The notes: generated by a model from the sequence alone, not told the origin. 7,227 nt of DNA from Promethearchaeota archaeon (GCA_019057355.1 DXJM01000250.1:1-7227), one strand, 5' to 3'; counted from the first letter of the stretch, positions 1 to 5,215 are shown. Numbers and translations are program-made.

Positions 1-21
1 AACATTTTATTGTCAACCCTT

Positions 22-40
22 AATTGACATAATATCAATT
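22..40. repeat. Inverted repeat upstream of a TATA-like box
   Basis: AATTGA (22-27) and TCAATT (35-40) are exact reverse complements separated by 7 bases. The motif ACCCTTA also occurs directly on both sides (16-22 and 42-48), the second copy running into the TATA-like box at 45-54. The position just upstream of the box suits a regulator site, but the arms are short and AT-rich, so chance is possible. Confidence 0.3.
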
Positions 41-44
41 GACC

Positions 45-54
45 CTTATAAATA
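45..54 (+). promoter_or_regulatory. Possible archaeal TATA box, plus strand
   Basis: CTTATAAATA is close to the archaeal TATA consensus. Transcription would start about 25 bases downstream, near 75-80, and run into the GC-richer patch and the two tiny ORFs. The same 10-mer CCCTTATAAA found here at 43-52 also occurs at 6967-6976. There it is better explained as the box of the minus-strand gene, so orientation cannot be fixed from the box alone. Confidence 0.35.
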
Positions 55-75
55 TTTTGATTTTGATCTATAAGA

Positions 76-86
76 TTTTTTTTTTT
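76..86 (+). terminator. T-tract, possible terminator of a gene left of the window
   Basis: Eleven consecutive T on the plus strand resemble an archaeal U-tract terminator. If so, it ends a plus-strand gene lying to the left of the window. No gene end is visible before it, so this rests on the T-run alone. Confidence 0.3.
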
Positions 87-108
87 CAATTTGCAATAGA
101 ATGAAATT

Positions 109-216
109 ATGAAAAAAAGTCAAAATAAACATCAAAGATCTCCAAAATTAATGGAAAAATATGAAAATAAACTAGTTATTTTTGAAGCAGATCGGGAACA
201 ATACCATTGTGGGTGA
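109..216 (+). CDS. Tiny ORF, 35 residues, doubtful
   Basis: An ATG-started reading frame of 35 codons, lysine-rich at the start and ending HCG before TGA. There is no ribosome binding site before the ATG, but a TATA-like box (45-54) lies at a sensible distance for a short leader. Its TGA overlaps the GTG of the next tiny ORF in a GTGA arrangement, as seen in translationally coupled genes. No family is recognised. In DNA this AT-rich a frame of this length can arise by chance. It could also be one half of a frameshifted, decayed gene or leader of a small RNA. Confidence 0.15.
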   Translation: MKKSQNKHQRSPKLMEKYENKLVIFEADREQYHCG

Positions 217-317
217 CAAAATCCGCTAAGGGAACGCCGGTTTACTTGATTTTAGGTTTTTCTTTAATATTCAATAATTTTCCAGAGGCGACATTTTATC
301 AGCAAGTAATTAATTAA
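213..317 (+). CDS. Tiny ORF, 34 residues, hydrophobic, doubtful
   Basis: A GTG-started frame of 34 codons ending in TAA. It is open further upstream to a stop at 183-185. The product begins VTKSAKGTP, continues with a hydrophobic stretch (VYLILGFSLIF, residues 10-20) and ends in a polar tail. The GTG overlaps the stop of the preceding tiny ORF. If the pair were joined by a +/-1 shift they would read as one protein of roughly 70 residues, so a broken gene is an alternative. No homologue is recognised. A small membrane peptide is possible but not demonstrated. Confidence 0.18.
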   Translation: MTKSAKGTPVYLILGFSLIFNNFPEATFYQQVIN

Positions 318-318
318 T

Positions 319-327
319 AAAAAAAAA
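319..327 (-). terminator. T-tract after the soluble HTH gene
   Basis: The nine A at 319-327 read as nine T on the minus strand, 47-55 bases after the stop of the HTH gene at 374. A shorter T6 lies nearer, at 351-356. No GC hairpin precedes either one. This fits archaeal U-tract termination of the four-gene minus-strand cluster. Confidence 0.45.
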
Positions 328-373
328 TAAGTAATAAAATTTATAGCCCCAAAAAATATTATTTTGAAATCAA

Positions 374-778
374 TCATTCAAAAAGATCTCTATAGTCAAA
401 TCCAAGCGCTTTTGAAATGGATTCTAATTCTTTTTGAGTATATTCTTCTTGTAGTTTAACATTCATTATTTTCCTTAGATTATCAATTCTTTCCCTTTTA
501 ATTCCAGTCTCCTTCGAAATTCTGTCTAAATCATCAATAGTAATGCTTCCTATCACATCTTTTATAATTGGTTCTAAAAAGAAAATTTCTTCTATTGGTT
601 TATTAAAAATCCTCGCTATATTTAACGATAAAGTAAGTTTTGGAGTATATGTTCCTTTTTCTAAATAGTAAATAGTCTGACGAGAAACACCTAATAAATG
701 AGCTAAATCTTGCTGTTGCATTGCTCTTTCTTCTCTAAGTTCTTTAATCAATGACACCAATTTCTCTTTAAAGCGCAA
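374..778 (-). CDS. XRE/Cro-CI family HTH transcriptional regulator
   Basis: Cytoplasmic DNA-binding protein of 134 residues. Residues 9-68 are a classic XRE-type helix-turn-helix of the short YgzD-like kind: KELREE, then QQDLAHLLGVSRQTIYYLEKG with the recognition helix at about 32-39, then the conserved IARIF and IEEIF ending. Residues 79-134 (IDDLDRISKETGI ... ELESISKALGFDYRDLF) resemble a second, degenerate HTH of similar shape. The start is TTG at 778-776, supported by GAGGCGA six bases upstream, and no ATG or GTG lies upstream in frame before a stop. It is the last gene of the minus-strand cluster, 68 bases after the membrane HTH gene. A TATA-like box (811-820) suggests its own promoter. 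Its HTH closely resembles that of the neighbouring membrane protein (shared QTI-x-YL-xx-G-x-Y-x-P-x-L-x-L pattern), suggesting related operators. Likely target: the ABC promoter palindrome (inference). Confidence 0.88.
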   Translation of the reverse strand: MRFKEKLVSLIKELREERAMQQQDLAHLLGVSRQTIYYLEKGTYTPKLTLSLNIARIFNKPIEEIFFLEPIIKDVIGSITIDDLDRISKETGIKRERIDNLRKIMNVKLQEEYTQKELESISKALGFDYRDLFE

Positions 779-784
779 AATTTC

Positions 785-791
785 TCGCCTC
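785..791 (-). promoter_or_regulatory. Ribosome binding site deciding a TTG start
   Basis: On the minus strand GAGGCGA differs at one base from GAGGTGA, the complement of the archaeal 16S 3' end. It lies six bases before TTG (778-776). This supports the unusual TTG start of the HTH regulator. Confidence 0.6.
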
Positions 792-810
792 TCAATTCTA
801 TTTAGTAAAT

Positions 811-820
811 TTTATAAAAA
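811..820 (-). promoter_or_regulatory. Possible TATA box of the soluble HTH gene
   Basis: The minus strand reads TTTTTATAAA about 38 bases before the TTG start. This would give a short leader that still includes the ribosome binding site. Together with the T-tract at 833-840 just before it, it suggests that this regulator can be expressed independently of the upstream genes. Confidence 0.4.
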
Positions 821-832
821 TTAAAAATAAAG

Positions 833-840
833 AAAAAAAA
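833..840 (-). terminator. T-tract after the membrane bPH2-HTH gene
   Basis: Eight T on the minus strand begin seven bases after the TAA stop at 847. No hairpin is visible. It probably gives partial or full archaeal termination between the two regulator genes. Confidence 0.4.
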
Positions 841-846
841 TTATTT

Positions 847-1683
847 TTAGGTAAGTTTGAAAAGATCTTCAATCTTGCATTTTAAAACTTGAGCTATTTT
901 ATAAGCTAATGCTAAACTAGGATTATATCGACCTTGATTTAAATATTGTATCGTTTGAATAGGTACATTAACTTTTTCTGCTAGCATGGCTTCTGTAAGG
1001 TTATTATTGCTCATGTGTTCTTTTATCGTTGTCTTTAACAATTCACCTTCTCGCATTTTTGAGAGGATATAACTTATAAAATTATCAAATGCGAGCTCTT
1101 CTGGTTTAAAAATTTTGTCTTCTAAACCACTGGGAATCTGGGAATATTTTGTCATCATTTCATTGATCTTTTCTTCAATAACGTGAGGATCTTTCAAACC
1201 AGGGATGAATCCTTCAGGTCTAATTTTACCACCTTGTCCGCCTCCTGCACCACTTGAACCAGCTGTTTCAATCTTTACCGTGAAAGTTTTAACCATCCTA
1301 TCAAATATTCCATTGACGATGGTTATATTTTGTATTCTACTGAAAGGAATCATGGCTCTCGTGCGAGTTAATACACCATGACTAACAAAGATTTTATCTT
1401 CAGTAATCTTATAAGAAAATCTCTTGACATATGCAGTTAAATACATCGAAGCGAATACAATTACCAAAAATAATGGTAAAACCCATCCTAAAATTATGAT
1501 CCATACATATAGCTCCAAACCAAATGTAATTTCTTCGGTTGCATCTATTCCCATAAACATTATGATAATCCACAACAAATTGCTAGCAATAATCAAACTT
1601 GCAACAAGGAACGTTTTTATCATTTCTTTCTTTCTATAATCTTTTGAGATTTTTCCTTCAAATGCAAATTCTTCTTTACTCAT
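847..1683 (-). CDS. Membrane bPH2 (DUF304/YdbS-like) protein fused to a C-terminal XRE HTH
   Basis: A 278-residue protein that looks like a membrane-tethered DNA-binding regulator. The N terminus (1-20) is polar. Two membrane helices follow at about 22-45 and 58-84. Residues 90-175 match a bacterial PH (bPH2, DUF304) domain: YKITEDKIFVSHGVL, then IPFSRIQNITIVNGIFDRM, then VKIETAG, a glycine-rich loop (142-152) and the PEGFIPGLKDP ending. After a linker, residues 218-277 form an XRE HTH with recognition helix near 240-248 (PIQTIQYLN) and the ending IEDLFKL. With an even number of helices, both the PH and the HTH domains should be cytoplasmic. The start is ATG with GGTGA nine bases upstream. 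The gene follows the ABC permease by 77 bases on the same strand. bPH2 domains are known from bacterial membrane-stress contexts. The ligand is unknown. A sensor that couples membrane state or exporter activity to transcription is inference. Confidence 0.87.
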   Translation of the reverse strand: MSKEEFAFEGKISKDYRKKEMIKTFLVASLIIASNLLWIIIMFMGIDATEEITFGLELYVWIIILGWVLPLFLVIVFASMYLTAYVKRFSYKITEDKIFVSHGVLTRTRAMIPFSRIQNITIVNGIFDRMVKTFTVKIETAGSSGAGGGQGGKIRPEGFIPGLKDPHVIEEKINEMMTKYSQIPSGLEDKIFKPEELAFDNFISYILSKMREGELLKTTIKEHMSNNNLTEAMLAEKVNVPIQTIQYLNQGRYNPSLALAYKIAQVLKCKIEDLFKLT

Positions 1684-1692
1684 TTTATTTTT

Positions 1693-1697
1693 TCACC
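1693..1697 (-). promoter_or_regulatory. GGTGA ribosome binding site of the bPH2-HTH gene
   Basis: On the minus strand AAAGGTGAAAAAA precedes the ATG by nine bases. Nearly the same context occurs before the ABC ATPase gene and the zinc-ribbon gene, so GGTGA appears to be this genome's usual site. Confidence 0.7.
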
Positions 1698-1718
1698 TTT
1701 TTTTTATTTTTATTTGAT

Positions 1719-1726
1719 TTTTATAT
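1719..1726 (-). promoter_or_regulatory. Possible TATA box of the bPH2-HTH gene
   Basis: The minus strand reads ATATAAAA about 38 bases before the ATG. The predicted start of transcription falls close to the ribosome binding site, so the leader would be very short. The whole gap is AT-rich, so the match is weak evidence. Confidence 0.3.
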
Positions 1727-1741
1727 TAGATGAGTTAAATT

Positions 1742-1749
1742 AAAAAAAA
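1742..1749 (-). terminator. T-tract after the ABC permease gene
   Basis: Eight T on the minus strand start 12 bases after the permease TAA stop. This could end the two-gene ABC transcript or attenuate read-through into the bPH2-HTH gene. Confidence 0.4.
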
Positions 1750-1760
1750 TAGTTTGTTTC

Positions 1761-2510
1761 TTAATTAAATTTTCCATATTTCTTAAATAATAACACCGCA
1801 ATGATAATTATTAGCATGGTTACGATCATATTTATTGTAAAGTCAATCCAAATGGTTAAATTGGCTAGAGAAGTTCCATCAAAGATTATTGTTAAAGCAT
1901 CCATTGCGTAATAAACAGGTACGAATCTTCTGAATAATTCTGCTTCAGGAAATGTAAAGAACATGAGATTAATCTGTGGAATGCTATAAATATTTGCATA
2001 ACCTGTTGCAGTGTTAACACTAGACCCCAAAATTCCGCAAATGAGGCCAAATGCAATTGTTCCTATATAGAAAATTGTTATGATTATACTTGCCAATATT
2101 ATTCCAATAAAATTCGCATCATACTGAAATCCGGTTAATGCGACAAATCCAGTTAAAAGTGCGATTTGAATAATAGCAATGATACTATTTGTAAGAATAA
2201 CACTTCCTATAAACTCTTTTGAGGATGTAGGTGTGGTGTATATTCTCTTTAGTAGTCCTTCCGATTTTACTTGTGAAAATGATACGGCCACAAAAATTAG
2301 TCCCGCCAAAGCAGGCATTATGAATAAACCTGGAACCATTGTATCGTATATAGTTTTACCTGACATTGGAATTTGGGTATGTCCAGCAAACAAATAAAAC
2401 ATGCCACCAATCATTAGTGGAAATAGAAGTACCATGAACAGATAACCTGGTTCTCTAAAGAGTTTTTTAAACTGAATACTCATGCTCGCTAAAATTCTTT
2501 TTTTTTTCAA
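1761..2510 (-). CDS. ABC-2 type transporter permease
   Basis: Integral membrane subunit of an ABC exporter, 249 residues, the usual size for a half-transporter of the ABC-2 (DrrB/NatB-like) family. Six hydrophobic segments are visible at about 22-42, 60-80, 104-127, 134-160, 168-186 and 220-243. Family marks are the amphipathic N-terminal FKKLFREPGYL, the loop EGLLKRIYTTPTSSKEFI (84-101, equivalent to the ExxGTLExLxxTP motif) and the late VPVYYAMDAL (197-206). The start is TTG at 2510-2508, overlapping the TGA of the ATPase gene in a TTGA arrangement. GAGGGGATGG four bases upstream supports it over the ATG at residue 10, which has no such site. It should pair with the ATPase encoded immediately upstream. 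The exported substrate (drug, lipid, peptide or sodium) cannot be told from sequence. Confidence 0.92.
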   Translation of the reverse strand: MKKKRILASMSIQFKKLFREPGYLFMVLLFPLMIGGMFYLFAGHTQIPMSGKTIYDTMVPGLFIMPALAGLIFVAVSFSQVKSEGLLKRIYTTPTSSKEFIGSVILTNSIIAIIQIALLTGFVALTGFQYDANFIGIILASIIITIFYIGTIAFGLICGILGSSVNTATGYANIYSIPQINLMFFTFPEAELFRRFVPVYYAMDALTIIFDGTSLANLTIWIDFTINMIVTMLIIIIAVLLFKKYGKFN

Positions 2511-3328
2511 TTTTCCATCCCCTCTATAATTCTTCTACCTGTGAGTTTCAAGAATACTTCTTCTAAATTTTTAGATTCATGTTCCTTCATCAATTCTTTT
2601 GGAGTTCCTATTGCGACCAACTGTCCATAATCTATAATTGCCACTCTATCGCAAAGTGATTCTGCTTCTTCAATATAATGGGTTGTTAAAATAATAGTTT
2701 TATCCGAGCTTTTTAAAGAAAATAAAAAATTCCATATTGAACGTCGAGCTCGTGGATCCATCCCCACCGTGGGCTCATCTAAGAAAAGAATGCAGGGATT
2801 ATTTATTAAAGCAATTAATAAATTTAATTTTCTCAACATCCCTCCACTATATCCCTTTGCTTTTCGATCAATCGCTTCTAATCCTACTAATTTTAAGAGT
2901 GTTTCTATTTTTTCATTTATCTGATCTTTTGTCATGAGATGTAATTTCCCGAAATATTCAATATTTTCTCTTCCAGTGAGGAACTTAAATACTCTCGTTT
3001 CTTGAGGGCAAACGCCAATCAAGGCTTTTACCTTATCGAAATTCTTCTTCATATCATAACCACCTACAAATACGCTTCCTTCCGTAGGAGTAATCAATCC
3101 AGATAATACGCCCACCGTAGTCGTTTTCCCAGCACCATTTGGACCTAAAAGTCCGAATACTTCACCATATTTTACTTGAAAAGAAATACCATCAAGAGCT
3201 TTTATTTTTTCATAGTATTTTTTACCATAATAGTACTTTTTTAAGTCATTAACTTCGATCGAACAAGTAGGATCCGAACTTTGATGGCTGAGATACTTTG
3301 CTTTAAATTTGTTATTATTTTTTAACAT
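2507..3328 (-). CDS. ABC transporter ATP-binding protein (DRA/CcmA-like exporter ATPase)
   Basis: Cytoplasmic ATPase of an ABC exporter, 273 residues. All motifs are intact: Walker A GPNGAGKTT (62-70, K68), Q-loop CPQE (Q109), signature YSGGM (160-164), Walker B ILFLDEP (180-186, D184 and E185), D-loop GMDP and H-loop TTHYIEEAE (H217). The ending LEEVFLKLTGR is typical of the drug-resistance/NatA/CcmA group that pairs with ABC-2 permeases. About 25 polar residues precede the first domain strand, somewhat longer than usual. The ATG start is supported by GGTGA ten bases upstream. It is the first gene of the minus-strand cluster and overlaps the permease start by 4 bases, so the two subunits are likely co-translated. 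Its control region carries a TATA-like box with a perfect palindrome just downstream, suggesting repressor control. The signature has Y for L and M for Q relative to LSGGQ, which is common in this group. Confidence 0.96.
   Translation of the reverse strand: MLKNNNKFKAKYLSHQSSDPTCSIEVNDLKKYYYGKKYYEKIKALDGISFQVKYGEVFGLLGPNGAGKTTTVGVLSGLITPTEGSVFVGGYDMKKNFDKVKALIGVCPQETRVFKFLTGRENIEYFGKLHLMTKDQINEKIETLLKLVGLEAIDRKAKGYSGGMLRKLNLLIALINNPCILFLDEPTVGMDPRARRSIWNFLFSLKSSDKTIILTTHYIEEAESLCDRVAIIDYGQLVAIGTPKELMKEHESKNLEEVFLKLTGRRIIEGMEN
2515..2524 (-). promoter_or_regulatory. Ribosome binding site deciding the permease TTG start
   Basis: The minus strand reads GAGGGGATGG, one mismatch from GAGGTGAT. 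It lies inside the end of the ATPase gene and ends four bases before TTG. It supports translation of the permease from this overlapping start, probably coupled to the ATPase. Confidence 0.6.
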
Positions 3329-3338
3329 TTCTTTTTTT

Positions 3339-3343
3339 TCACC
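3339..3343 (-). promoter_or_regulatory. GGTGA ribosome binding site of the ABC ATPase gene
   Basis: The minus strand reads AAAGGTGAAAAAAAAGAA immediately before ATG (3328-3326). The GGTGA core lies ten bases upstream of the start and confirms the chosen start codon. Confidence 0.7.
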
Positions 3344-3368
3344 TTTATTTAAAAATATTTTTTCCTAT

Positions 3369-3384
3369 GTTAAGTATACTTAAC
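3369..3384. promoter_or_regulatory. Perfect 16-bp palindrome, candidate operator of the ABC operon
   Basis: GTTAAGTATACTTAAC is exactly its own reverse complement. On the minus strand it sits directly after the TATA-like box (3390-3397), spanning about the region where transcription should start, 41-56 bases before the ATPase ATG. A dimeric HTH protein bound here would block initiation. The two XRE HTH proteins encoded in the same cluster are natural candidates. Perfect palindromes of this length are not vanishingly rare in AT-rich DNA, so position is the stronger argument. Confidence 0.55.
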
Positions 3385-3389
3385 GCTGG

Positions 3390-3397
3390 TATTTAAG
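3390..3397 (-). promoter_or_regulatory. TATA box of the ABC transporter operon
   Basis: The minus strand reads CTTAAATA, preceded by CAAAACA as a possible purine-rich BRE. The predicted start of transcription is about 25 bases downstream, inside or just after the palindrome at 3369-3384. This leaves a leader of about 40 bases that includes the GGTGA site. Confidence 0.5.
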
Positions 3398-3480
3398 TGT
3401 TTTGATTGGTTGAAAATTGATCCTCCTTGAAAATGATTGTTTAGTCGAAATGAATGTAAAGTTAAAGTAACAAGTTAAAT

Positions 3481-3488
3481 TTATATAA
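3481..3488 (-). promoter_or_regulatory. Possible second, upstream TATA box of the ABC operon
   Basis: TTATATAA is symmetric and so could act on either strand. On the minus strand it would start a transcript with a leader of about 130 bases. Two dyads (3497-3514 and 3523-3536) lie directly upstream of it in that direction, where an activator might bind. The region is very AT-rich, so this is tentative. Confidence 0.25.
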
Positions 3489-3496
3489 TTATATTT

Positions 3497-3514
3497 TTAA
3501 AATTCGAATTTTAA
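3497..3514. repeat. Perfect 18-bp palindrome upstream of the ABC operon
   Basis: TTAAAATTCGAATTTTAA is exactly its own reverse complement. It lies about 100 bases upstream of the proximal TATA-like box of the ABC operon and 83-100 bases past the end of the acyl-CoA synthetase gene. It shares the 8-mer AAATTCGA with the neighbouring dyad, offset by 19 bases. It may be a regulator site. A terminator role is unlikely because a T8 tract already follows the synthetase stop. Confidence 0.35.
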
Positions 3515-3522
3515 CAGGAAAT

Positions 3523-3536
3523 TCGATATTTATCGA
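3523..3536. repeat. Inverted repeat TCGATA-TT-TATCGA
   Basis: Two exact 6-bp arms are separated by 2 bases. The centre lies 24 bases from the centre of the 18-bp palindrome at 3497-3514. Together they look like a paired binding site upstream of the ABC operon, although no known regulator consensus is recognised. Confidence 0.3.
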
Positions 3537-3596
3537 TCTAAAAATTAATGATGTTCTTTTCTATATTAAAATTTGAAAAAATATGAAACCAACTAT

Positions 3597-3604
3597 AAAA
3601 AAAA
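3597..3604 (-). terminator. T-tract after the acyl-CoA synthetase gene
   Basis: Eight T on the minus strand begin two bases after the TAG stop (3609-3607). A second T-run lies a little further on. This fits archaeal U-tract termination and separates the synthetase from the ABC operon. Confidence 0.5.
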
Positions 3605-3606
3605 TT

Positions 3607-4980
3607 CTAATTATTCATTTTTTGGTAATCATGCATCATTTTAAATGCTTTAATCGCTTCTTTAATTCTTCTCATCTGTGGAATATTAAATTTTGATGTT
3701 GATTCCAAAAGATAATCATATACCCATCGAGAGCCAAAAGCGCATACGATGCATGGTTTTCCTAATTTAGAAGCATATTTTTTAAGACGTCGAAAGAGTG
3801 GACTTACGGGTATATTTAATCGTTCCAATGGCCAACGTGGAACCGAATAAATGAAGAGTATGCAATCAACATTTTCATCATTACCAATAATTTCTATAGA
3901 TTTATTAAATGTCTCGAACAATGATGGCCCTAAATCGATTGTTCCTTTGAGTGATACCCAATCTGGAATGACATGATATAGTGCTTGAATAGATTTTTCA
4001 CTTAACCTCGCTAATGACATTCCATACTTCTCAATTAGATCACATGCAAGTATCCCCAAACTTCCGGAAGCCGTGATTATAGCAATATTTTTACCTCTTG
4101 GTAATGGTTGCGTGGAAAATACTTGTGCGATATTAAACATCTCATAGAAATTGTTGACTCGAAAGACTCCTGGAACTTGCTTAAAAATTGCATCATAAAT
4201 CCGATCATTGCCTGCTAATGAACTCGTGTGGCTTTTTACTGCATTTGAACCTGTCTCGCTTCTCCCATTTTTCAAGACGATAATAGGTTTAGATACGTTT
4301 TTGAGGGTCCTAATTAAGTTCTTTCCTCTTTTTGTACCTTCGAGATAGAGAGTAATTATTTTGGTCTCGGGATCTCTCTCTAAGTATTCTAACATGTCAA
4401 CCTCATCAACGTCAATTTTATTTCCGAGAGTAATTACTTTAGAAAATCCTATATTTTGACTTGATGCCCAATCAAGGAATATATTACCAAGAACTCCAGA
4501 TTGCGCGATAATAGAAATACCTCCTTTCTGCATTCTATCAAATGATATATCTGCTGTTGTGAATTGGTTGCTAAAATTCGTGATTCCCACGCAATTTGGA
4601 CCGATTATCCTAACGTGCGATTCCTTGCATAATTTTATGATTTCATCTTGCATTACAACGTGCTTGTCTATTCCTGTTTCGGCAAACCCCGCAGATTCGA
4701 TAATGATGCCTTTCACACCCTTTTCAATGCTTTGCTTTACGGCATCGAGAACAAAATCATTTTTAATGAGTATCAATGCTAGTTCAATATCTTCAGGAAT
4801 GTCCTTGATATTATTATAGGTGGGATGCCCAAATAATTCTTTTTTCTTTTGATTTATAGGATAGGTCTTAAATCCTGAATTTAGGAGGTATAATGTTGTT
4901 GAATATCCAAACCTGAGATTATCGGATGCTCCAATTATAGCAATTGATTGAGGATAAAAAAAGAAATCGAGTTCCGTCAT
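3607..4980 (-). CDS. ADP-forming acyl-CoA synthetase, alpha subunit (CoA-binding, phosphohistidine)
   Basis: Alpha subunit of an NDP-forming acetyl/acyl-CoA synthetase (ACD). This enzyme class converts an acyl-CoA, ADP and phosphate to acid, CoA and ATP, the energy-yielding last step of peptide and sugar fermentation in many archaea. At 457 residues it has the usual alpha length. Residues 5-130 are the CoA-binding Rossmann domain (FFYPQSIAIIGASDN, ending GPNCVG at 127-132). Residues 150-290 are the succinyl-CoA synthetase-like ligase domain: AQSGVLGN, LGNKIDVDEVD, YLEG with Glu214, and SHTSSLAG with His251, the position phosphorylated in characterised ACDs. A second Rossmann-like domain follows (300-440), where TASGSLGIL replaces the more usual TNAGGPG-type loop. 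The ATP-grasp beta subunit is absent from the window. No GNAT domain is present, so it is not a Pat-type acetyltransferase. The ATG has no clear Shine-Dalgarno site, so the message may be leaderless. Acyl substrate is unknown. Confidence 0.9.
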   Translation of the reverse strand: MTELDFFFYPQSIAIIGASDNLRFGYSTTLYLLNSGFKTYPINQKKKELFGHPTYNNIKDIPEDIELALILIKNDFVLDAVKQSIEKGVKGIIIESAGFAETGIDKHVVMQDEIIKLCKESHVRIIGPNCVGITNFSNQFTTADISFDRMQKGGISIIAQSGVLGNIFLDWASSQNIGFSKVITLGNKIDVDEVDMLEYLERDPETKIITLYLEGTKRGKNLIRTLKNVSKPIIVLKNGRSETGSNAVKSHTSSLAGNDRIYDAIFKQVPGVFRVNNFYEMFNIAQVFSTQPLPRGKNIAIITASGSLGILACDLIEKYGMSLARLSEKSIQALYHVIPDWVSLKGTIDLGPSLFETFNKSIEIIGNDENVDCILFIYSVPRWPLERLNIPVSPLFRRLKKYASKLGKPCIVCAFGSRWVYDYLLESTSKFNIPQMRRIKEAIKAFKMMHDYQKMNN

Positions 4981-5052
4981 AATAATAGATTATTATATTT
5001 TTGTGTAGAATAATTATAATTATCATCAATTGAACTTTAAATTTTAGAACAC

Positions 5053-5064
5053 CTGATTAATCAG
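5053..5064. repeat. Perfect 12-bp palindrome upstream of the acyl-CoA synthetase gene
   Basis: CTGATTAATCAG is its own reverse complement, 73 bases upstream of the synthetase ATG in a divergent intergenic region. The position is compatible with an operator for the minus-strand gene. At this length in AT-rich DNA chance is quite possible. Confidence 0.25.
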
Positions 5065-5178
5065 ATTTTAAACTAGATTTTAATCTTCTAAAATAATGGG
5101 ATTTTAGTAGTATTAATTTCAATAAACCTTTCATAAAACCTATTATATTATCTGATCTTTGTTCTTGAAAAACAGCAA

Positions 5179-5207
5179 AAATTGGACTCCTAATTAGAAA
5201 TTGGACT
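5179..5207 (+). repeat. 10-bp direct repeat with 19-bp period beside a TATA-like box
   Basis: AAATTGGACT occurs at 5179-5188 and again at 5198-5207. A partial third copy, AAATTG, is at 5210-5215, immediately before the TATA-like box of the zinc-ribbon gene (5216-5223). The start-to-start distance is 19 bases, close to two helical turns, so two proteins could bind on about the same face. The location fits an activator site or extended BRE contacts. Confidence 0.4.
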
Positions 5208-5215
5208 AAAAATTG

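Larger units (their letters stand above)
1..373. other. Left flank without a clear gene
   Basis: This 373-base stretch has no convincing protein gene. From left to right it holds a short inverted repeat (22-40), a plus-strand TATA-like box (45-54), an 11-T run (76-86), two tiny overlapping plus-strand ORFs (109-317), a patch at about 184-250 that is clearly richer in G and C than its surroundings, and A runs (319-327, 351-356) that are T-tracts for the minus-strand gene to the right. The GC-richer patch could be a small RNA, part of a small or decayed gene, or chance. I found no tRNA shape or recognisable riboswitch in it. Confidence 0.6.

Noticed and set aside
184..250. GC-richer patch considered as a tRNA, H/ACA or C/D guide RNA, or riboswitch
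   Set aside because: I could not build a cloverleaf or T-loop, found no proper C/D box pair, and recognised no riboswitch core. It stays an unexplained composition shift.
1424..1639. Plus-strand ORF opposite the bPH2-HTH gene
   Set aside because: It lies wholly antisense to a well-supported gene and has no family features.
2179..2937. Plus-strand ORFs opposite the ABC permease and ATPase genes
   Set aside because: Both are antisense shadows of genes with intact family motifs and have no ribosome binding site worth noting.
4559..4819. Plus-strand 86-codon ORF opposite the acyl-CoA synthetase gene
   Set aside because: It is antisense to the conserved CoA-binding domain, and its product resembles no family.
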